Assembly: GCF_002694385.1 (NCBI RefSeq)
Contig: NZ_NZMB01000011.1
Coordinates: forward strand, 1-64,000
Reading direction: 5' to 3'
DNA from: Sneathiella sp.
Lineage (GTDB): Bacteria > Pseudomonadota > Alphaproteobacteria > Sneathiellales > Sneathiellaceae
DNA length: 64,000 nt
The notes under the pieces were generated by a model. It had not been told where the DNA came from, made no database searches, and saw nothing but the letters and a program-made list of their open reading frames with translations. This document shows positions 25,702 to 34,291 of the stretch, piece after piece. The stretch's first letter is position 1, and the number at the start of each line of letters is the position of its first letter. Position numbers and translations under genes: made by a program.

Positions 25702-25726
25702 AACGTCCGGTAGGTTATGCCGTTTC
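25702..25726 (-). promoter_or_regulatory. EcfG-type promoter candidate for the sigma gene
   Basis: On the minus strand GAAAC (25726-25722) and CGTT (25705-25702) are spaced by exactly 16 bp. This is one mismatch from the EcfG consensus GGAAC-N16/17-CGTT. It lies 103 bp upstream of the sigma start, so autoregulation is plausible. Confidence 0.5.
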
Positions 25727-26089
25727 TGCTGGCTTCGGCTGGCGGGAGTTGCCGATGGACCCTGGCGGGGTTCCGTGATCCGGCGGTATAAACATGCTTT
25801 CGCAACCGATGGCGGCGAAAAGAAGAGAAAACCGGAAAAAGCCATATGCCTTGAAATAGGCGTGGATGATTATTTGGCTAATCATTTTTTTACTTTATCA
25901 AATATAGGCGCGCATCATGGCGTTCTTATGGCACGCCGGGGAAGTGGCACGCTCGCCGCCCTCCGTTTAATAGGGGAGAGCCGGATTATGCGGGGTGACA
26001 TTCCGTTGTTTCTTCCGGACAGCGGGTATCGGACAGTGCCTGTAAATGACGGGCCGCCCGGATATTTTTTCTCATCGCGTGATTATTTT
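25727..26089. other. intergenic, no supported gene
   Basis: The region between the sigma gene and the DUF883 operon. A 113-codon plus-strand frame (25775-26116) shows no domain or signal I recognise, has no good ribosome site and runs over the EcfG-type promoter, so it is not called. The DNA is less GC-rich than the coding regions. Confidence 0.45.
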
Positions 26090-26114
26090 GGAACTTTTGT
26101 CTGTTCCGTTCGTT
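26090..26114 (+). promoter_or_regulatory. EcfG-type promoter GGAAC-N16-CGTT
   Basis: GGAAC at 26090-26094 and CGTT at 26111-26114 are exactly 16 bp apart. This is a full match to the consensus used by EcfG sigma factors in alphaproteobacteria. The predicted start point falls near 26120, 33 bp before the DUF883 ATG. It links that operon to the general stress response. Confidence 0.82.
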
Positions 26115-26152
26115 AGTGGGGGATACGCAAGATCAACATGGAGTTTACTTTA

Positions 26153-26440
26153 ATGAACAAATCAACCGAATCCTATCCTGAAATCAATGAATTGAAGGAA
26201 GATCTGGCCTCGCTTAAGAAGCATGTGTCCGAATTGACGGCCGCTCTCAAAAAAGACGGCTATGAGGAAGCGGACAGGCTCGGCGCGAAGGCCAGGGAAA
26301 AGCTGGACGAGTTGAAAGGCCGCGGCCATGAGGGCCTCCACCACATCGAGGATCATGTGCGGCAGAAGCCGGGACAGAGCATTGCGATTGCCTTTGCCGT
26401 CGGGTTCCTTGCGAGCCTGCTGCTGCGAAACAGGGGGTAA
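26153..26440 (+). CDS. DUF883-family (ElaB/YqjD) membrane-anchored protein
   Basis: A 95-residue protein: an amphipathic helical region (about 8-70) followed by a C-terminal membrane anchor, QKPGQSIAIAFAVGFLASLLLRNRG, the DUF883 signature. E. coli homologues YqjD and ElaB tether ribosomes to the membrane in stationary phase. ATG 26153 has GGAG nine bases upstream; ATG 26138 is an alternative. First gene behind the EcfG-type promoter. Confidence 0.88.
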   Translation: MNKSTESYPEINELKEDLASLKKHVSELTAALKKDGYEEADRLGAKAREKLDELKGRGHEGLHHIEDHVRQKPGQSIAIAFAVGFLASLLLRNRG

Positions 26441-26443
26441 TCC

Positions 26444-26875
26444 GTGAATTCTTTCACGCAGATTGTGCAGCAGATCATCACGAACAGTCTGCTGCCGCGA
26501 AAGTCCGATATTCTGCAACGGGGGATGATCGGAGTGTCGGCCATGGCGTTGATCGCCGTGCTGTCATTCATCACGATCCTGTTTCTCGCGCTGGCATTTT
26601 ATAGCTGGATGGGCGTCTATATGGCGCCACCGCTGGCGGCGTTGGCGACCGCAGGCGCCGCCTTGCTGATAAGTCTTGTGGTGGCCCTGATCACCTATGT
26701 TGCGTTGCGGCGAAAACCGCAAGCGCCGCCCCAGTCGGATGAGCTTTCGCAAATCATGACGGCGGCGTCGGTGGCGGCTGAAGAATTCGGCAAATCAATG
26801 GAAAGCAACCCGAAGACGACGTTGCTGCTGGCCGGAATAGCCGGCTTTGCCGCCGCTAAATACCTACAGAAATAG
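26444..26875 (+). CDS. YqjE-like / putative Actinobacterial-type holin superfamily III protein
   Basis: A 143-residue protein with two long membrane helices (about 33-57 and 60-88) and a C-terminal amphipathic and hydrophobic tail (LLLAGIAGFAAAKYLQK). It matches the YqjE-type family often encoded beside DUF883 genes. The start is GTG 26444, three bases after the DUF883 stop. No phage genes lie nearby, so a lytic role is unlikely; an envelope-stress role is inferred from the operon. Confidence 0.8.
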   Translation: MNSFTQIVQQIITNSLLPRKSDILQRGMIGVSAMALIAVLSFITILFLALAFYSWMGVYMAPPLAALATAGAALLISLVVALITYVALRRKPQAPPQSDELSQIMTAASVAAEEFGKSMESNPKTTLLLAGIAGFAAAKYLQK

Positions 26876-26938
26876 ACGGGTTCCTGCCTGGACGCCTGCG
26901 TCCGGGATGGATGCCCTTACTCAATGATGGAGAGATTA

Positions 26939-27088
26939 ATGCTTTTAATTCAGAAACAGTTCCGATTTCTTGTCCTCGCGATCTTTGCCGTTTCCGCGCT
27001 GTCGCTGACCGCTTGCGAAACAATGGAAGGCGCAGGCAAGGATATCGAAAAGGCGGGCGAGGCAATCCAGGACGAGGCCGATGACTAG
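26939..27088 (+). CDS. entericidin-family lipoprotein
   Basis: A 49-residue small lipoprotein. A hydrophobic signal (about 8-22) ends in the lipobox LTAC, with Cys26 as the lipidation site. The mature part ETMEGAGKDIEKAGEAIQDEA matches the entericidin A/B core almost exactly. GGAGAG precedes the ATG. It probably shares the EcfG-type promoter 0.8 kb upstream. Entericidin B in enterobacteria is induced by RpoS and linked to envelope stress and lysis. Confidence 0.88.
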   Translation: MLLIQKQFRFLVLAIFAVSALSLTACETMEGAGKDIEKAGEAIQDEADD

Positions 27089-27108
27089 GCTTTGGTTGCC
27101 AAAACCTT

Positions 27109-27141
27109 TATCCCGGGGCAGTTTGTTCTGCCCTGGGTATA
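27109..27141 (+). terminator. hairpin terminator after the entericidin gene
   Basis: TATCCCGGGGCAG (27109-27121) pairs with CTGCCCTGGGTATA (27128-27141) around a TTTGTT loop, with one internal mismatch. It lies 20 bp after the entericidin stop. There is no long T tract, so efficiency is uncertain. Confidence 0.65.
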
Positions 27142-27309
27142 ATTGAGCAGGGAAAGCCTTCTAAATCAGGTGGTGCGCCGCCTCATCGGGCGTTCTGCTG
27201 TTTGCCGCCGCCGCAGATGATTGCCGGGCAGGCTTCGGCGGGTATGATGAATGCAGGTATGATGGGATTGAGGGCCCGGGGGATATGCCTCGGCGCACAG
27301 AGGGCGCGT

Positions 27310-28077
27310 TTACTGGTCTTCCATGATATCGACGACCAGCTTGCTTGAAAAGCGGTTGAAAAACCGTTCGCCCGCCTTGTCCATATGGTGCCGCCAGTGC
27401 TTCTCGGCGCCCTCCGCATCCCCTTGTGCAATCAGATCCGCCAGCTTTTCCTGCGATAGCAGGTTTTTCTGCTGCCGTTGCTTGCTGGGAACATCCGCAA
27501 TTGACTTTCCATATGCCATCCTGTGGTGCCGCGCGACGATCCCGGCGAGGGTATAGGCGACAATGGCCAGCGTCTGGTTGCCGCATTCTTCAACCAGGAT
27601 GGTATGAAATTCGGCGTTGTGATCGGGGATATGGTCCGCCACCGCCAGCGCAACGCGCCCTTTCTCGATATGTTTGTAGAGAACGGCAGAGGCCTCCGCC
27701 GGTCGCCGCTGGGCGGCAAGGCTTGCGGCCATGGGCTCCAGCATTTTACGGGCGTCATAGATATCGCCAAGGGTGACCTTGTATCCCTGAAGGGAGAGCC
27801 CCATGGCGCGGGTGGCGAAGGACAGGGATCTGTCGTTGATGCTCGCGCCGCCGTGGGAGCCGCGGGAGACGCTGATCAGCTCCTCAAATTCAAGAATGCG
27901 AAGCGCCTCGCGGATCGTCGGCCGGGATACCTCGAACTGCTCGATCAGCTGCGCTTCTGTCGGGAGATTATGGCCGGGGGGGAATTCGCCGGTGATGATC
28001 TGACGCCGGATCGTCGCCGCAACAATTTCTGCTATTTTTGGAATTCTAACTTTCCGAGATATTGTCTTGTTTAGCAT
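27310..28077 (-). CDS. GntR-family regulator (FadR/FCD subfamily)
   Basis: A 255-residue regulator. The N-terminal winged helix contains GHNLPTEAQLIEQFEVSRPTIREALRILEFEELI. The C-terminal FCD domain has metal-ligand positions in ARKMLEP, DHNAEFHTIL and RHHRMAYG (Asp/His pattern). FCD regulators sense carboxylic acids. It diverges from the crotonase/CaiB operon, and AT-rich palindromes in the divergent regions at 28350 and 35944 are good candidates for its operators. ATG 28077 is preceded by GGGCGAG. Confidence 0.9.
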   Translation of the reverse strand: MLNKTISRKVRIPKIAEIVAATIRRQIITGEFPPGHNLPTEAQLIEQFEVSRPTIREALRILEFEELISVSRGSHGGASINDRSLSFATRAMGLSLQGYKVTLGDIYDARKMLEPMAASLAAQRRPAEASAVLYKHIEKGRVALAVADHIPDHNAEFHTILVEECGNQTLAIVAYTLAGIVARHHRMAYGKSIADVPSKQRQQKNLLSQEKLADLIAQGDAEGAEKHWRHHMDKAGERFFNRFSSKLVVDIMEDQ

Positions 28078-28565
28078 TTTCTCGCCCAACTCATTCTTCC
28101 TTCCTGGAATCCGCAGAACTCTTGCCGTCGACTGGGTTGTCTGAGCTCCCGGAAATGTTTAGCAACTACTTTCACGCATTACCAGTTTTCTGTTTGATCG
28201 TGACATCTTAAAGCTGTTCTTCCATCTGTTGCGGTCGGCGGGGATCACCGGACGGACATGCCGCAGGTCGCCAGATGCAAGGCGTGGCGGCCGGACTTTT
28301 CAAGGCTGTGTTCATGGCCGCATAATAGGCTTGATCCTTCCCGTCAAAAGATATAACTTATATACATGATTAAAGATAGGTAGCGCAATATAAAGCGCCT
28401 GCCGCTCAAGAATGAATAGCGATAATCCGTCGTGTGCTAACCCGTTGTCTTTCTTCTTCGCCGTGACTTTGAACGAGGGATACCGGGGAATTTTATGTGG
28501 CCCAATTAATAAAAACCGCAGTCAAGGGCGGTTTTGGGCTTTGGTTAAGTGGAGTTTGTTGCCTG
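28078..28565. other. divergent control region, gntR / crotonase operon
   Basis: 488 bp without a supported gene. It contains the AT palindrome described separately at 28350 and, near the plus-strand end, a GGAG site 11 bp before the crotonase ATG. The in-frame extension of the crotonase to 28497 has no ribosome site and is not called. Confidence 0.5.
28350..28371. promoter_or_regulatory. candidate GntR operator (ATATAA-C-TTATAT, TTATATACATGATT)
   Basis: ATATAACTTATAT (28351-28363) is a 13-bp palindrome around a central C. It runs into TTATATACATGATT (28358-28371), a 14-mer repeated exactly at 35951-35964. It lies 273 bp upstream of gntR and 195 bp upstream of the crotonase start. Assignment to this GntR protein is inferred from position and repetition. 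Confidence 0.55.
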
Positions 28566-29303
28566 ATGATTAATGTTGACTATATCGACACGGTTGCCGT
28601 GGTGACCCTGTCACGCGCCCCTGTCAATGCCATGAACCGGCAATTCATGGAGCAGGTGACGACAACATTCGAAATGCTGGGCGACAATCCTGACGCGAAA
28701 TGCATTCTGCTGAAATCGGATATGCGATGTTTTTGCGCCGGGGCCGATGTCAAACAAAGAGGCACCTCTGTCTCCGGGGAATATGGCGCGCGCGCCGGGC
28801 ATAATCGTGTGGCGCGGGCAATGTTCAATGCAATTGCCGATTGCCCGAAGCCGGTCATCGCCGCCGTGCATGGGGCGGCGCTGGGCAGCGGCCTTGCTAT
28901 TGTTGCCTGCTGCGACATCATCGTCGCGGCGGAAAGCGCCTTCTTCGGGCTTCCGGAAGTGACGATCGGCCTCTTGGGCGGGGCGCGGCATGCAATGCGG
29001 ATTTTACCGCACTCACTGCTGCGGGAGGTCGCCTTTACCGGCGCGACCGTTCCGGCGGCATATCTGCATCAAATCGGCGTCATCCGGCATTATTGCCCCG
29101 ATGACAAGCTGGCGGCGGAGAGTATGGAGCTGGCCAGGGCGATTGTCGCGAATTCGGGCGTTGCGCTTTGCAAGGCGAAAACATCTCTCAACACCATTGA
29201 GAATATGAGCGTGGCCGATGGCTACCGGTTTGAACAGAAAATGACCAATGACCTGATGGATACCGATGCCGGAAAGGCGGCCTTCAGGACCACCGGTCTC
29301 TAG
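28566..29303 (+). CDS. enoyl-CoA hydratase/isomerase family protein
   Basis: A 245-residue crotonase-fold protein. The oxyanion-hole segments are CFCAGADVKQ (56-64 region) and HGAALGSGLAIVACCD (102-117). Of the two acidic residues of classical hydratases, the one equivalent to Glu164 is kept (E131 in GLPEVTIG), but the Glu144 position is Ala111. An isomerase, hydrolase or lyase of the superfamily is thus more likely than a standard hydratase. It starts the operon continued by the CaiB gene 51 bp downstream. Confidence 0.85.
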   Translation: MINVDYIDTVAVVTLSRAPVNAMNRQFMEQVTTTFEMLGDNPDAKCILLKSDMRCFCAGADVKQRGTSVSGEYGARAGHNRVARAMFNAIADCPKPVIAAVHGAALGSGLAIVACCDIIVAAESAFFGLPEVTIGLLGGARHAMRILPHSLLREVAFTGATVPAAYLHQIGVIRHYCPDDKLAAESMELARAIVANSGVALCKAKTSLNTIENMSVADGYRFEQKMTNDLMDTDAGKAAFRTTGL

Positions 29304-29354
29304 GCCGATCACGGCAGACAAATAAAAACACTAAAAAGCTGGAGATGAGGATCA

Positions 29355-30569
29355 ATGCGGCCTCTTGAGGGAATAAGAATTCTGGATTTATCCCGCGTTT
29401 TCGCCGGGCCCTGGGCGACGCAGATGCTGGGCGACCTCGGGGCCGAGGTGATCAAGGTTGAACGGCCGGGCGGCGTCGGTGACGAGATGCGGGCCTATGG
29501 CCCTCCCTTTTTGCGGGACAGGGAGGGAAAGGATACCAATGAATCCCCGCAATATCTTGCCGCGAACCGGAACAAGAAGTCCATCACGATCGATTTCTCC
29601 AATCCCAAAGGCCGGGATATCATTCTCGATCTTGCCAAGGGCTCCGATGTTCTGGTCGAAAACTACAAGGTTGGCGATCTGGCCCGCTTCGAGCTTGATT
29701 ACGACTCTGTATCGGCGCTCTGCCCGAACCTGATCTATCTGTCGCTGAGCGGGTTCGGGCAGACGGGGCCGCGGGCGACCTCTCCGGCGCTTGACGGGCT
29801 GATGCAGGCGTTCAGCGGCATCATGAGCGTGACGGGCGAGCCGGACGGCATGCCGCAGCGTGTCGGCACCATCGTCAATGATTTCAGCGCGGGCATGTAT
29901 GCCGTCGTTGGCATTCTGGCGGCGCTGCGTCACCGCGATACGCATGGCGGCGGCGGGCAGTTTATTGATCTCTCCCTGATGGAGGCGTCCATCGCCCTGG
30001 TCTCTCCCATGACAATGGTGCATCTGGCCACCGACAGCCTGCCGGAGCGGACGGGGAATGTGTCCTATGGCTCGGCCCCGGCGCAGACGTTTGAATGCGC
30101 GGATGGCTATATGAGCGTGCAGGCGGGCAGCGATGATCAGTTCCGGCGCCTCTGCGGTGCGCTGGATGTGGAAGAACTGCTGCAAAATCCGCTGTTGAAA
30201 ACGCGGCCCTTGCGATTTACCCACCGGGATAAATTCATCCCGATGCTGGAGAAGATTTTTCTGGAAAAACCGGCGGCGCACTGGATTGATATCCTGAACC
30301 GGGCCGGGGTCATGAATTCGAAGGTGAATAATGTCCGTGAGGCGCTGGAGGATGAGCAGGTCCGGCACAGGGGCACGGTGCTGGAGGTGGATCATCCGCT
30401 GTCCGGCTCCCTGAAAATCATCCGCAACCCGCTCAGATTTTCCGAAACGCCCCTCGATGACTATACCGCGCCGCCCTATTCCGGGCAGCATACGAGAGAA
30501 GTGCTTCGCGATATTCTTTCCCTGAAGGAGGAAGAGATCGACGAACTGATCGCCTCGGGCGCCGTGTAA
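29355..30569 (+). CDS. CaiB/BaiF-family (class III) CoA-transferase
   Basis: A 404-residue intertwined-dimer CoA-transferase. N-terminal LDLSRVFAGPWATQMLGDLGAEVIKVE is the family start. The catalytic Asp is D177 in VNDFSAGMYAVVGILAAL, matching Asp169 of formyl-CoA transferase. It would activate a carboxylic acid using a donor CoA ester such as succinyl-CoA. GGAGATGAGG precedes the ATG. It is paired with a crotonase and near acyl-CoA dehydrogenases and transporters. Confidence 0.93.
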   Translation: MRPLEGIRILDLSRVFAGPWATQMLGDLGAEVIKVERPGGVGDEMRAYGPPFLRDREGKDTNESPQYLAANRNKKSITIDFSNPKGRDIILDLAKGSDVLVENYKVGDLARFELDYDSVSALCPNLIYLSLSGFGQTGPRATSPALDGLMQAFSGIMSVTGEPDGMPQRVGTIVNDFSAGMYAVVGILAALRHRDTHGGGGQFIDLSLMEASIALVSPMTMVHLATDSLPERTGNVSYGSAPAQTFECADGYMSVQAGSDDQFRRLCGALDVEELLQNPLLKTRPLRFTHRDKFIPMLEKIFLEKPAAHWIDILNRAGVMNSKVNNVREALEDEQVRHRGTVLEVDHPLSGSLKIIRNPLRFSETPLDDYTAPPYSGQHTREVLRDILSLKEEEIDELIASGAV

Positions 30570-30618
30570 CCGCTCTCCGCCTCTCTCGGGGGGCGACCGG
30601 CTCCGCCTCTCTTTCCAT

Positions 30619-30650
30619 AAAAAAATCGGCAGGGCTGGTGCCCTGCCGAC
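30619..30650 (-). terminator. rho-independent terminator of the dehydrogenase/TRAP operon
   Basis: TCGGCAGGGC (30626-30635) pairs perfectly with GCCCTGCCGA (30640-30649) around TGGT. On the minus strand it is followed by a run of T (A tract at 30619-30625). It sits 17 bp after the minus-strand stop at 30666 and also closes the convergent CaiB transcript. Confidence 0.88.
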
Positions 30651-30665
30651 AGTTCCTGCGGATGT

Positions 30666-32993
30666 CTACTCTTCGCGTTCCGCCGTTTTGACAAGCCGCA
30701 TGAGATGATGATCCGTATCGCCGAACAGCTTGTCAATCGCGGTCAGGCGCTTGAGATAATGGCCGATATAGAATTCATCGGTGATGGCGATGGCGCCGTG
30801 CAGTTGAACGGCCTGCTCGCCGACCATCCGCCCGGCGTCGCCAATATAGGCTTTGGCCAGGCTGAGGGCATGATCGCTTTCCTCATCGCGCCCCTGATCC
30901 AGAGTCTCCGCCGCCCAGCGGCCGAGCGCGCGGGCTTCTTCGGCGGCAATAAACATATCAACCAGCCGATGCTGCAACACCTGAAGGGCGGCCAATGGCT
31001 TGCCGAATTGTACGCGCGTATTCAGATGCTCTTTCGTGAGCGTGACCGCCGCCTCCATTGCGCCGATGGCCTCGCCAATGGCGGCGAGGGTTGCCTGGCG
31101 CAGCACTTTGGCCATGTCCTGATCACTCTTTCCGGGGCCCGAACCCAGCAGCTCGGCCACCGCGCCGTCCAGATGAATGTCGGCGGCCGCGCGGCCGTCA
31201 ATGGTCGGGTAGGCGGTCAGGGTGACGCCTTTTGCCTGTGCATCAACCGCAAAGACGGCGGTTTCCCCCGCCGTGTCGTCGCATGTTGCGGTAACCAGCA
31301 GTGTTTCGGCCGTCGCCGCGCCGAGGACAATGGATTTATGGCCGCTGAGGCGCCATTTGCCGTCCTTCCGGCGGGCGCGCGTTGTCACGGGGCCGGGGTC
31401 ATATCCTGATTGCGGTTCTGCATAGGCAAAGGCCAGTTTGCGACGGCCCTCGAACAGGGGGGGCAGCAGGCGTTCTTTCTGATCTTCGGTTGCGGTGGCG
31501 GCGACAATGCCGCCGCCCAGCACCACCGATCCAAGATAGGGTTCATTGACAAGGCTGGCGCCAAAAGCCTCCGACAGCAACAGCAGATCGAGGGCGGTTC
31601 CATCAAGCCCGCCGTCCGCTTCGGCGAACGGCAGCGCCAGCCAGCCCATCTCGGCGAAGTCTGACCAGATCTTTTCGCGGTATCCGTCGCCGGATTGCAT
31701 GGCTTTCCGGCGGTCGGTGAAGCCATACTCCTCCCGCAGGAAGCGACGGCTTGTTTCCTGAAGCATTTTCTGCTCTTCGGAGAGGCCCTGAACATCGGCG
31801 GAGAAGTCAGACGATAACAGCGACTTGGCGATGATGTTGCGCTGAACCTCATTCGTCCCCGCCGAGATGGATGCCTTGCGCCAGAAGAAATAGAAGGGCG
31901 TCGGGGTGGCGCAATAGTCCGGCCCTACGGGGTCCGACGGCCAGCCACTTGACAGCACGTCCCGATGATAGGGCAGGGCATAGGGGCCCAGCGCATCGCT
32001 CGTCTCACGGCTGATATCCTGCTGCAATTCGGTGCCGCGGATTTTCAGCAGGGAGGATTCCGGCCGCAGCGCCAGCGCGGGATCGTTGATCACCCGCATG
32101 ACGCAGAGTTCCAGCGCCTTCACCCGGACAGCAAAGCGGGCAACGGTCATGGCGAAGGGAAGATGCGAGAGGAGCGGCGCGCCGTAACGTGTTTCACGCG
32201 CGGCGATATGACGGAGGCGATGCAGCAGCATCTTGGACCGTCCGACATCGGCATTCAGGACCCGTTCATGCCCGATGGTCGATTTCAGAAGCGTCCAGCC
32301 TTCGCCTTCCTCCCCGACCCGTTGCGTCACGGGGACGCGGACATCTTCGAAAAACACCTGATTGAGAACATGCAGACCGTCGAGGGAGGGCAGGGGCCGC
32401 ACCGTAATCCCCGGACTTTTCATATCGACCAGCAGGACGGTAATGCCCTTCTGCCGCGGCCCGTCACTGGAGGTGCGGACCAGCAGTTCGCACCAGTCGG
32501 CCCATTGCGCATGGGTGGTCCAGATTTTACTGCCAGTGACAATATAATCATCGCCATCCCGCACGGCCTTGCATCGCAAGGCTGCCAGATCGGATCCGGC
32601 CTCGGGCTCGGAAAAGCCCTGGCACCAGACTTCCTCCCCCTTCAAGATCGGCGGCAGATAGCGCGCCTTTTGTTCCTCGGAGGCATAGGCGATCAGCAGC
32701 GGCGCGACGGTAATCAGCCCCATGGGAATGAGCTGGGGCGCATGGCCCCGCGCGCATTCTTCCTCAAAAACATACTTCTGCGCCTCCGACCAGCCGGGCC
32801 CGCCATATGCCTCCGGCCAGCCCGGCGCGGCCCAGCCTCTGGCGTAGAGGCATTTGTGCCAGTCCAGCAGCTCGTTTTTATTGAGCTCATAGCCGCCCTT
32901 GACCTTTGCGGCTATGTCAGAGGGCAGATTTTCCGCGAGAAACTGCCGCACCTCTTGGCGGAACTCATCAATGTCTTGCGTTTCTGTCATCAT
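30666..32993 (-). CDS. fused double acyl-CoA dehydrogenase
   Basis: A 775-residue protein made of two complete acyl-CoA dehydrogenase domains, about 1-388 and 395-775. Domain 1 has CQGFSEPEAGSDLAAL, WTTHAQWADW and the end ISAGTNEVQRNIIA. Domain 2 starts EEQKMLQETSRRFLREEYG and ends QLHGAIAITDEFYIGHYLKRLTAIDKLFGD. Single ACADs have about 380-400 residues. Neither C-terminal motif has the Glu of the MCAD YEGT motif. The layout recalls two-gene alpha2beta2 steroid-side-chain dehydrogenases (FadE pairs) joined in one chain. It is last in an operon with a TRAP transporter. Confidence 0.9.
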   Translation of the reverse strand: MMTETQDIDEFRQEVRQFLAENLPSDIAAKVKGGYELNKNELLDWHKCLYARGWAAPGWPEAYGGPGWSEAQKYVFEEECARGHAPQLIPMGLITVAPLLIAYASEEQKARYLPPILKGEEVWCQGFSEPEAGSDLAALRCKAVRDGDDYIVTGSKIWTTHAQWADWCELLVRTSSDGPRQKGITVLLVDMKSPGITVRPLPSLDGLHVLNQVFFEDVRVPVTQRVGEEGEGWTLLKSTIGHERVLNADVGRSKMLLHRLRHIAARETRYGAPLLSHLPFAMTVARFAVRVKALELCVMRVINDPALALRPESSLLKIRGTELQQDISRETSDALGPYALPYHRDVLSSGWPSDPVGPDYCATPTPFYFFWRKASISAGTNEVQRNIIAKSLLSSDFSADVQGLSEEQKMLQETSRRFLREEYGFTDRRKAMQSGDGYREKIWSDFAEMGWLALPFAEADGGLDGTALDLLLLSEAFGASLVNEPYLGSVVLGGGIVAATATEDQKERLLPPLFEGRRKLAFAYAEPQSGYDPGPVTTRARRKDGKWRLSGHKSIVLGAATAETLLVTATCDDTAGETAVFAVDAQAKGVTLTAYPTIDGRAAADIHLDGAVAELLGSGPGKSDQDMAKVLRQATLAAIGEAIGAMEAAVTLTKEHLNTRVQFGKPLAALQVLQHRLVDMFIAAEEARALGRWAAETLDQGRDEESDHALSLAKAYIGDAGRMVGEQAVQLHGAIAITDEFYIGHYLKRLTAIDKLFGDTDHHLMRLVKTAEREE

Positions 32994-34291
32994 AGCAGCA
33001 GCGAGGGTAAATAGAGCGAAAGCTGCGGGAAGATAATGAGCATGGCAATCACAAAGACTTCCGCAATCAGGAACGGCACGATGCCGACAATGCAGTCCTG
33101 CATGCGCGCGCCCTTTGTGGAGCCGACGGTGACAAACAGGTTCAGCCCCATCGGCGGCGTCACCAGTCCGATTTCAATCGTCTTGGTCAGGATGATGCCG
33201 AACCAGATCGGATCGTAACCGAGGTCCATGATCAGCGGGAAGGTCAGCGGCAGCGTCAGGATAATGATTGCCAGCTGATCAATGAAGCACCCCAGCAGCA
33301 CATAGATGGCGATCAGGATGACGAAGATCATCCACGGTTCCATCGACAGGGAGGCGACCGAGGCGACGAGCGTCTGCGGGGCCTGCGTCATGGCGAGGAA
33401 GACCCCGAAGATCGTGGCGCCGATGACAATGCCGAAGATCATCGCCGTTGTGCGGACGGTCGCCTTCATCGAGTTGACGAAGCCATCCCATTTCATGCCG
33501 CCATGGGTGAGGCTGATGATCAGGGCGCCTAACGCGCCGACGGCCCCGGCCTCCGTGGCGGCGATGGCCCCGGAATAGATTCCCGTCGCGACGAAGATGA
33601 TCAGCAACAGGGCGGACCAGATGGGAAAGACGGCGCGCCAGCGCTCTTTCCAGTTTACGCTCTCGCTCGGCGGAGCAATATTGGGGCGCAGCCGGACCCA
33701 GACGGCGATGGTCACCATATAGGCGACGCCGGTCATGATGCCGGGGATAACGCCCGCCAGGAACAGCTTGCCGATGGAGACTTCCGTCAGGATGCCATAC
33801 ATGATCAGCGCCAGGCTCGGCGGGATCATGATCGACAGCGTGCCCGCGATGGCGACGGTGGCGAGGGACAGGCGGTCGTCATAGCCGTGACGCTGCATTT
33901 CCGGCACGGATATGCGCGCCATCGCCGCAGAGGCTGCCGTGCTGGATCCCGACAGGGCGGCAAATCCGACATTTGCCAATACCGCCGCCTGGGCCAGCCC
34001 GCCGCGCATATGACCCATCCAGCGCTGGGCAAACTCGAACAGGTAATGAACGATCCGCCCGTGCGACAGAAATTCGGCCATCAGGATGAACATGGGCACG
34101 GTGCTGAGCAGATATTCCGAACCCGTCCGGTAGGGCGCCGTTTTCAGCACGCCGAACAGGGCGTCCCATCCGGCGATCTGCCAGATGCCGACGGCGCCCG
34201 CAACAGCGGTGGCAAAGGCGATGGGCATGCCCGCGAAAATCAGGATCAGCAGCACGATGCCGACGATGATGCAAAGGGTGGTGGCAATCAT
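32990..34291 (-). CDS. TRAP transporter large permease (DctM)
   Basis: A 433-residue polytopic protein with DctM signatures GMPIAFATAVAG, MFILMAEFLSHG, SSTAASAAMA, IPPSLALIMYGILTEVS and TPPMGLNLFVT. Its stop overlaps the dehydrogenase start by four bases, so import and beta-oxidation genes are translationally coupled. It is clearly different in sequence from the DctM at 19326, implying a different solute. Confidence 0.93.
   Translation of the reverse strand: MIATTLCIIVGIVLLILIFAGMPIAFATAVAGAVGIWQIAGWDALFGVLKTAPYRTGSEYLLSTVPMFILMAEFLSHGRIVHYLFEFAQRWMGHMRGGLAQAAVLANVGFAALSGSSTAASAAMARISVPEMQRHGYDDRLSLATVAIAGTLSIMIPPSLALIMYGILTEVSIGKLFLAGVIPGIMTGVAYMVTIAVWVRLRPNIAPPSESVNWKERWRAVFPIWSALLLIIFVATGIYSGAIAATEAGAVGALGALIISLTHGGMKWDGFVNSMKATVRTTAMIFGIVIGATIFGVFLAMTQAPQTLVASVASLSMEPWMIFVILIAIYVLLGCFIDQLAIIILTLPLTFPLIMDLGYDPIWFGIILTKTIEIGLVTPPMGLNLFVTVGSTKGARMQDCIVGIVPFLIAEVFVIAMLIIFPQLSLYLPSLLL

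Noticed and set aside
25775-26116. 113-codon plus-strand frame between the sigma factor and DUF883 genes
   Set aside because: No domain, no ribosome site, and it runs across the exact EcfG-type promoter; treated as non-coding.
26444-26875. Prophage holin
   Set aside because: The family name includes holin, but no phage gene is nearby and the operon is a DUF883/entericidin stress operon.
29388-30491. 367-codon minus-strand frame opposite the CaiB gene
   Set aside because: Antisense shadow; the plus strand encodes a complete CoA-transferase with its catalytic Asp.
31965-33014. 349-codon plus-strand frame opposite the fused dehydrogenase
   Set aside because: Antisense shadow of conserved ACAD sequence.
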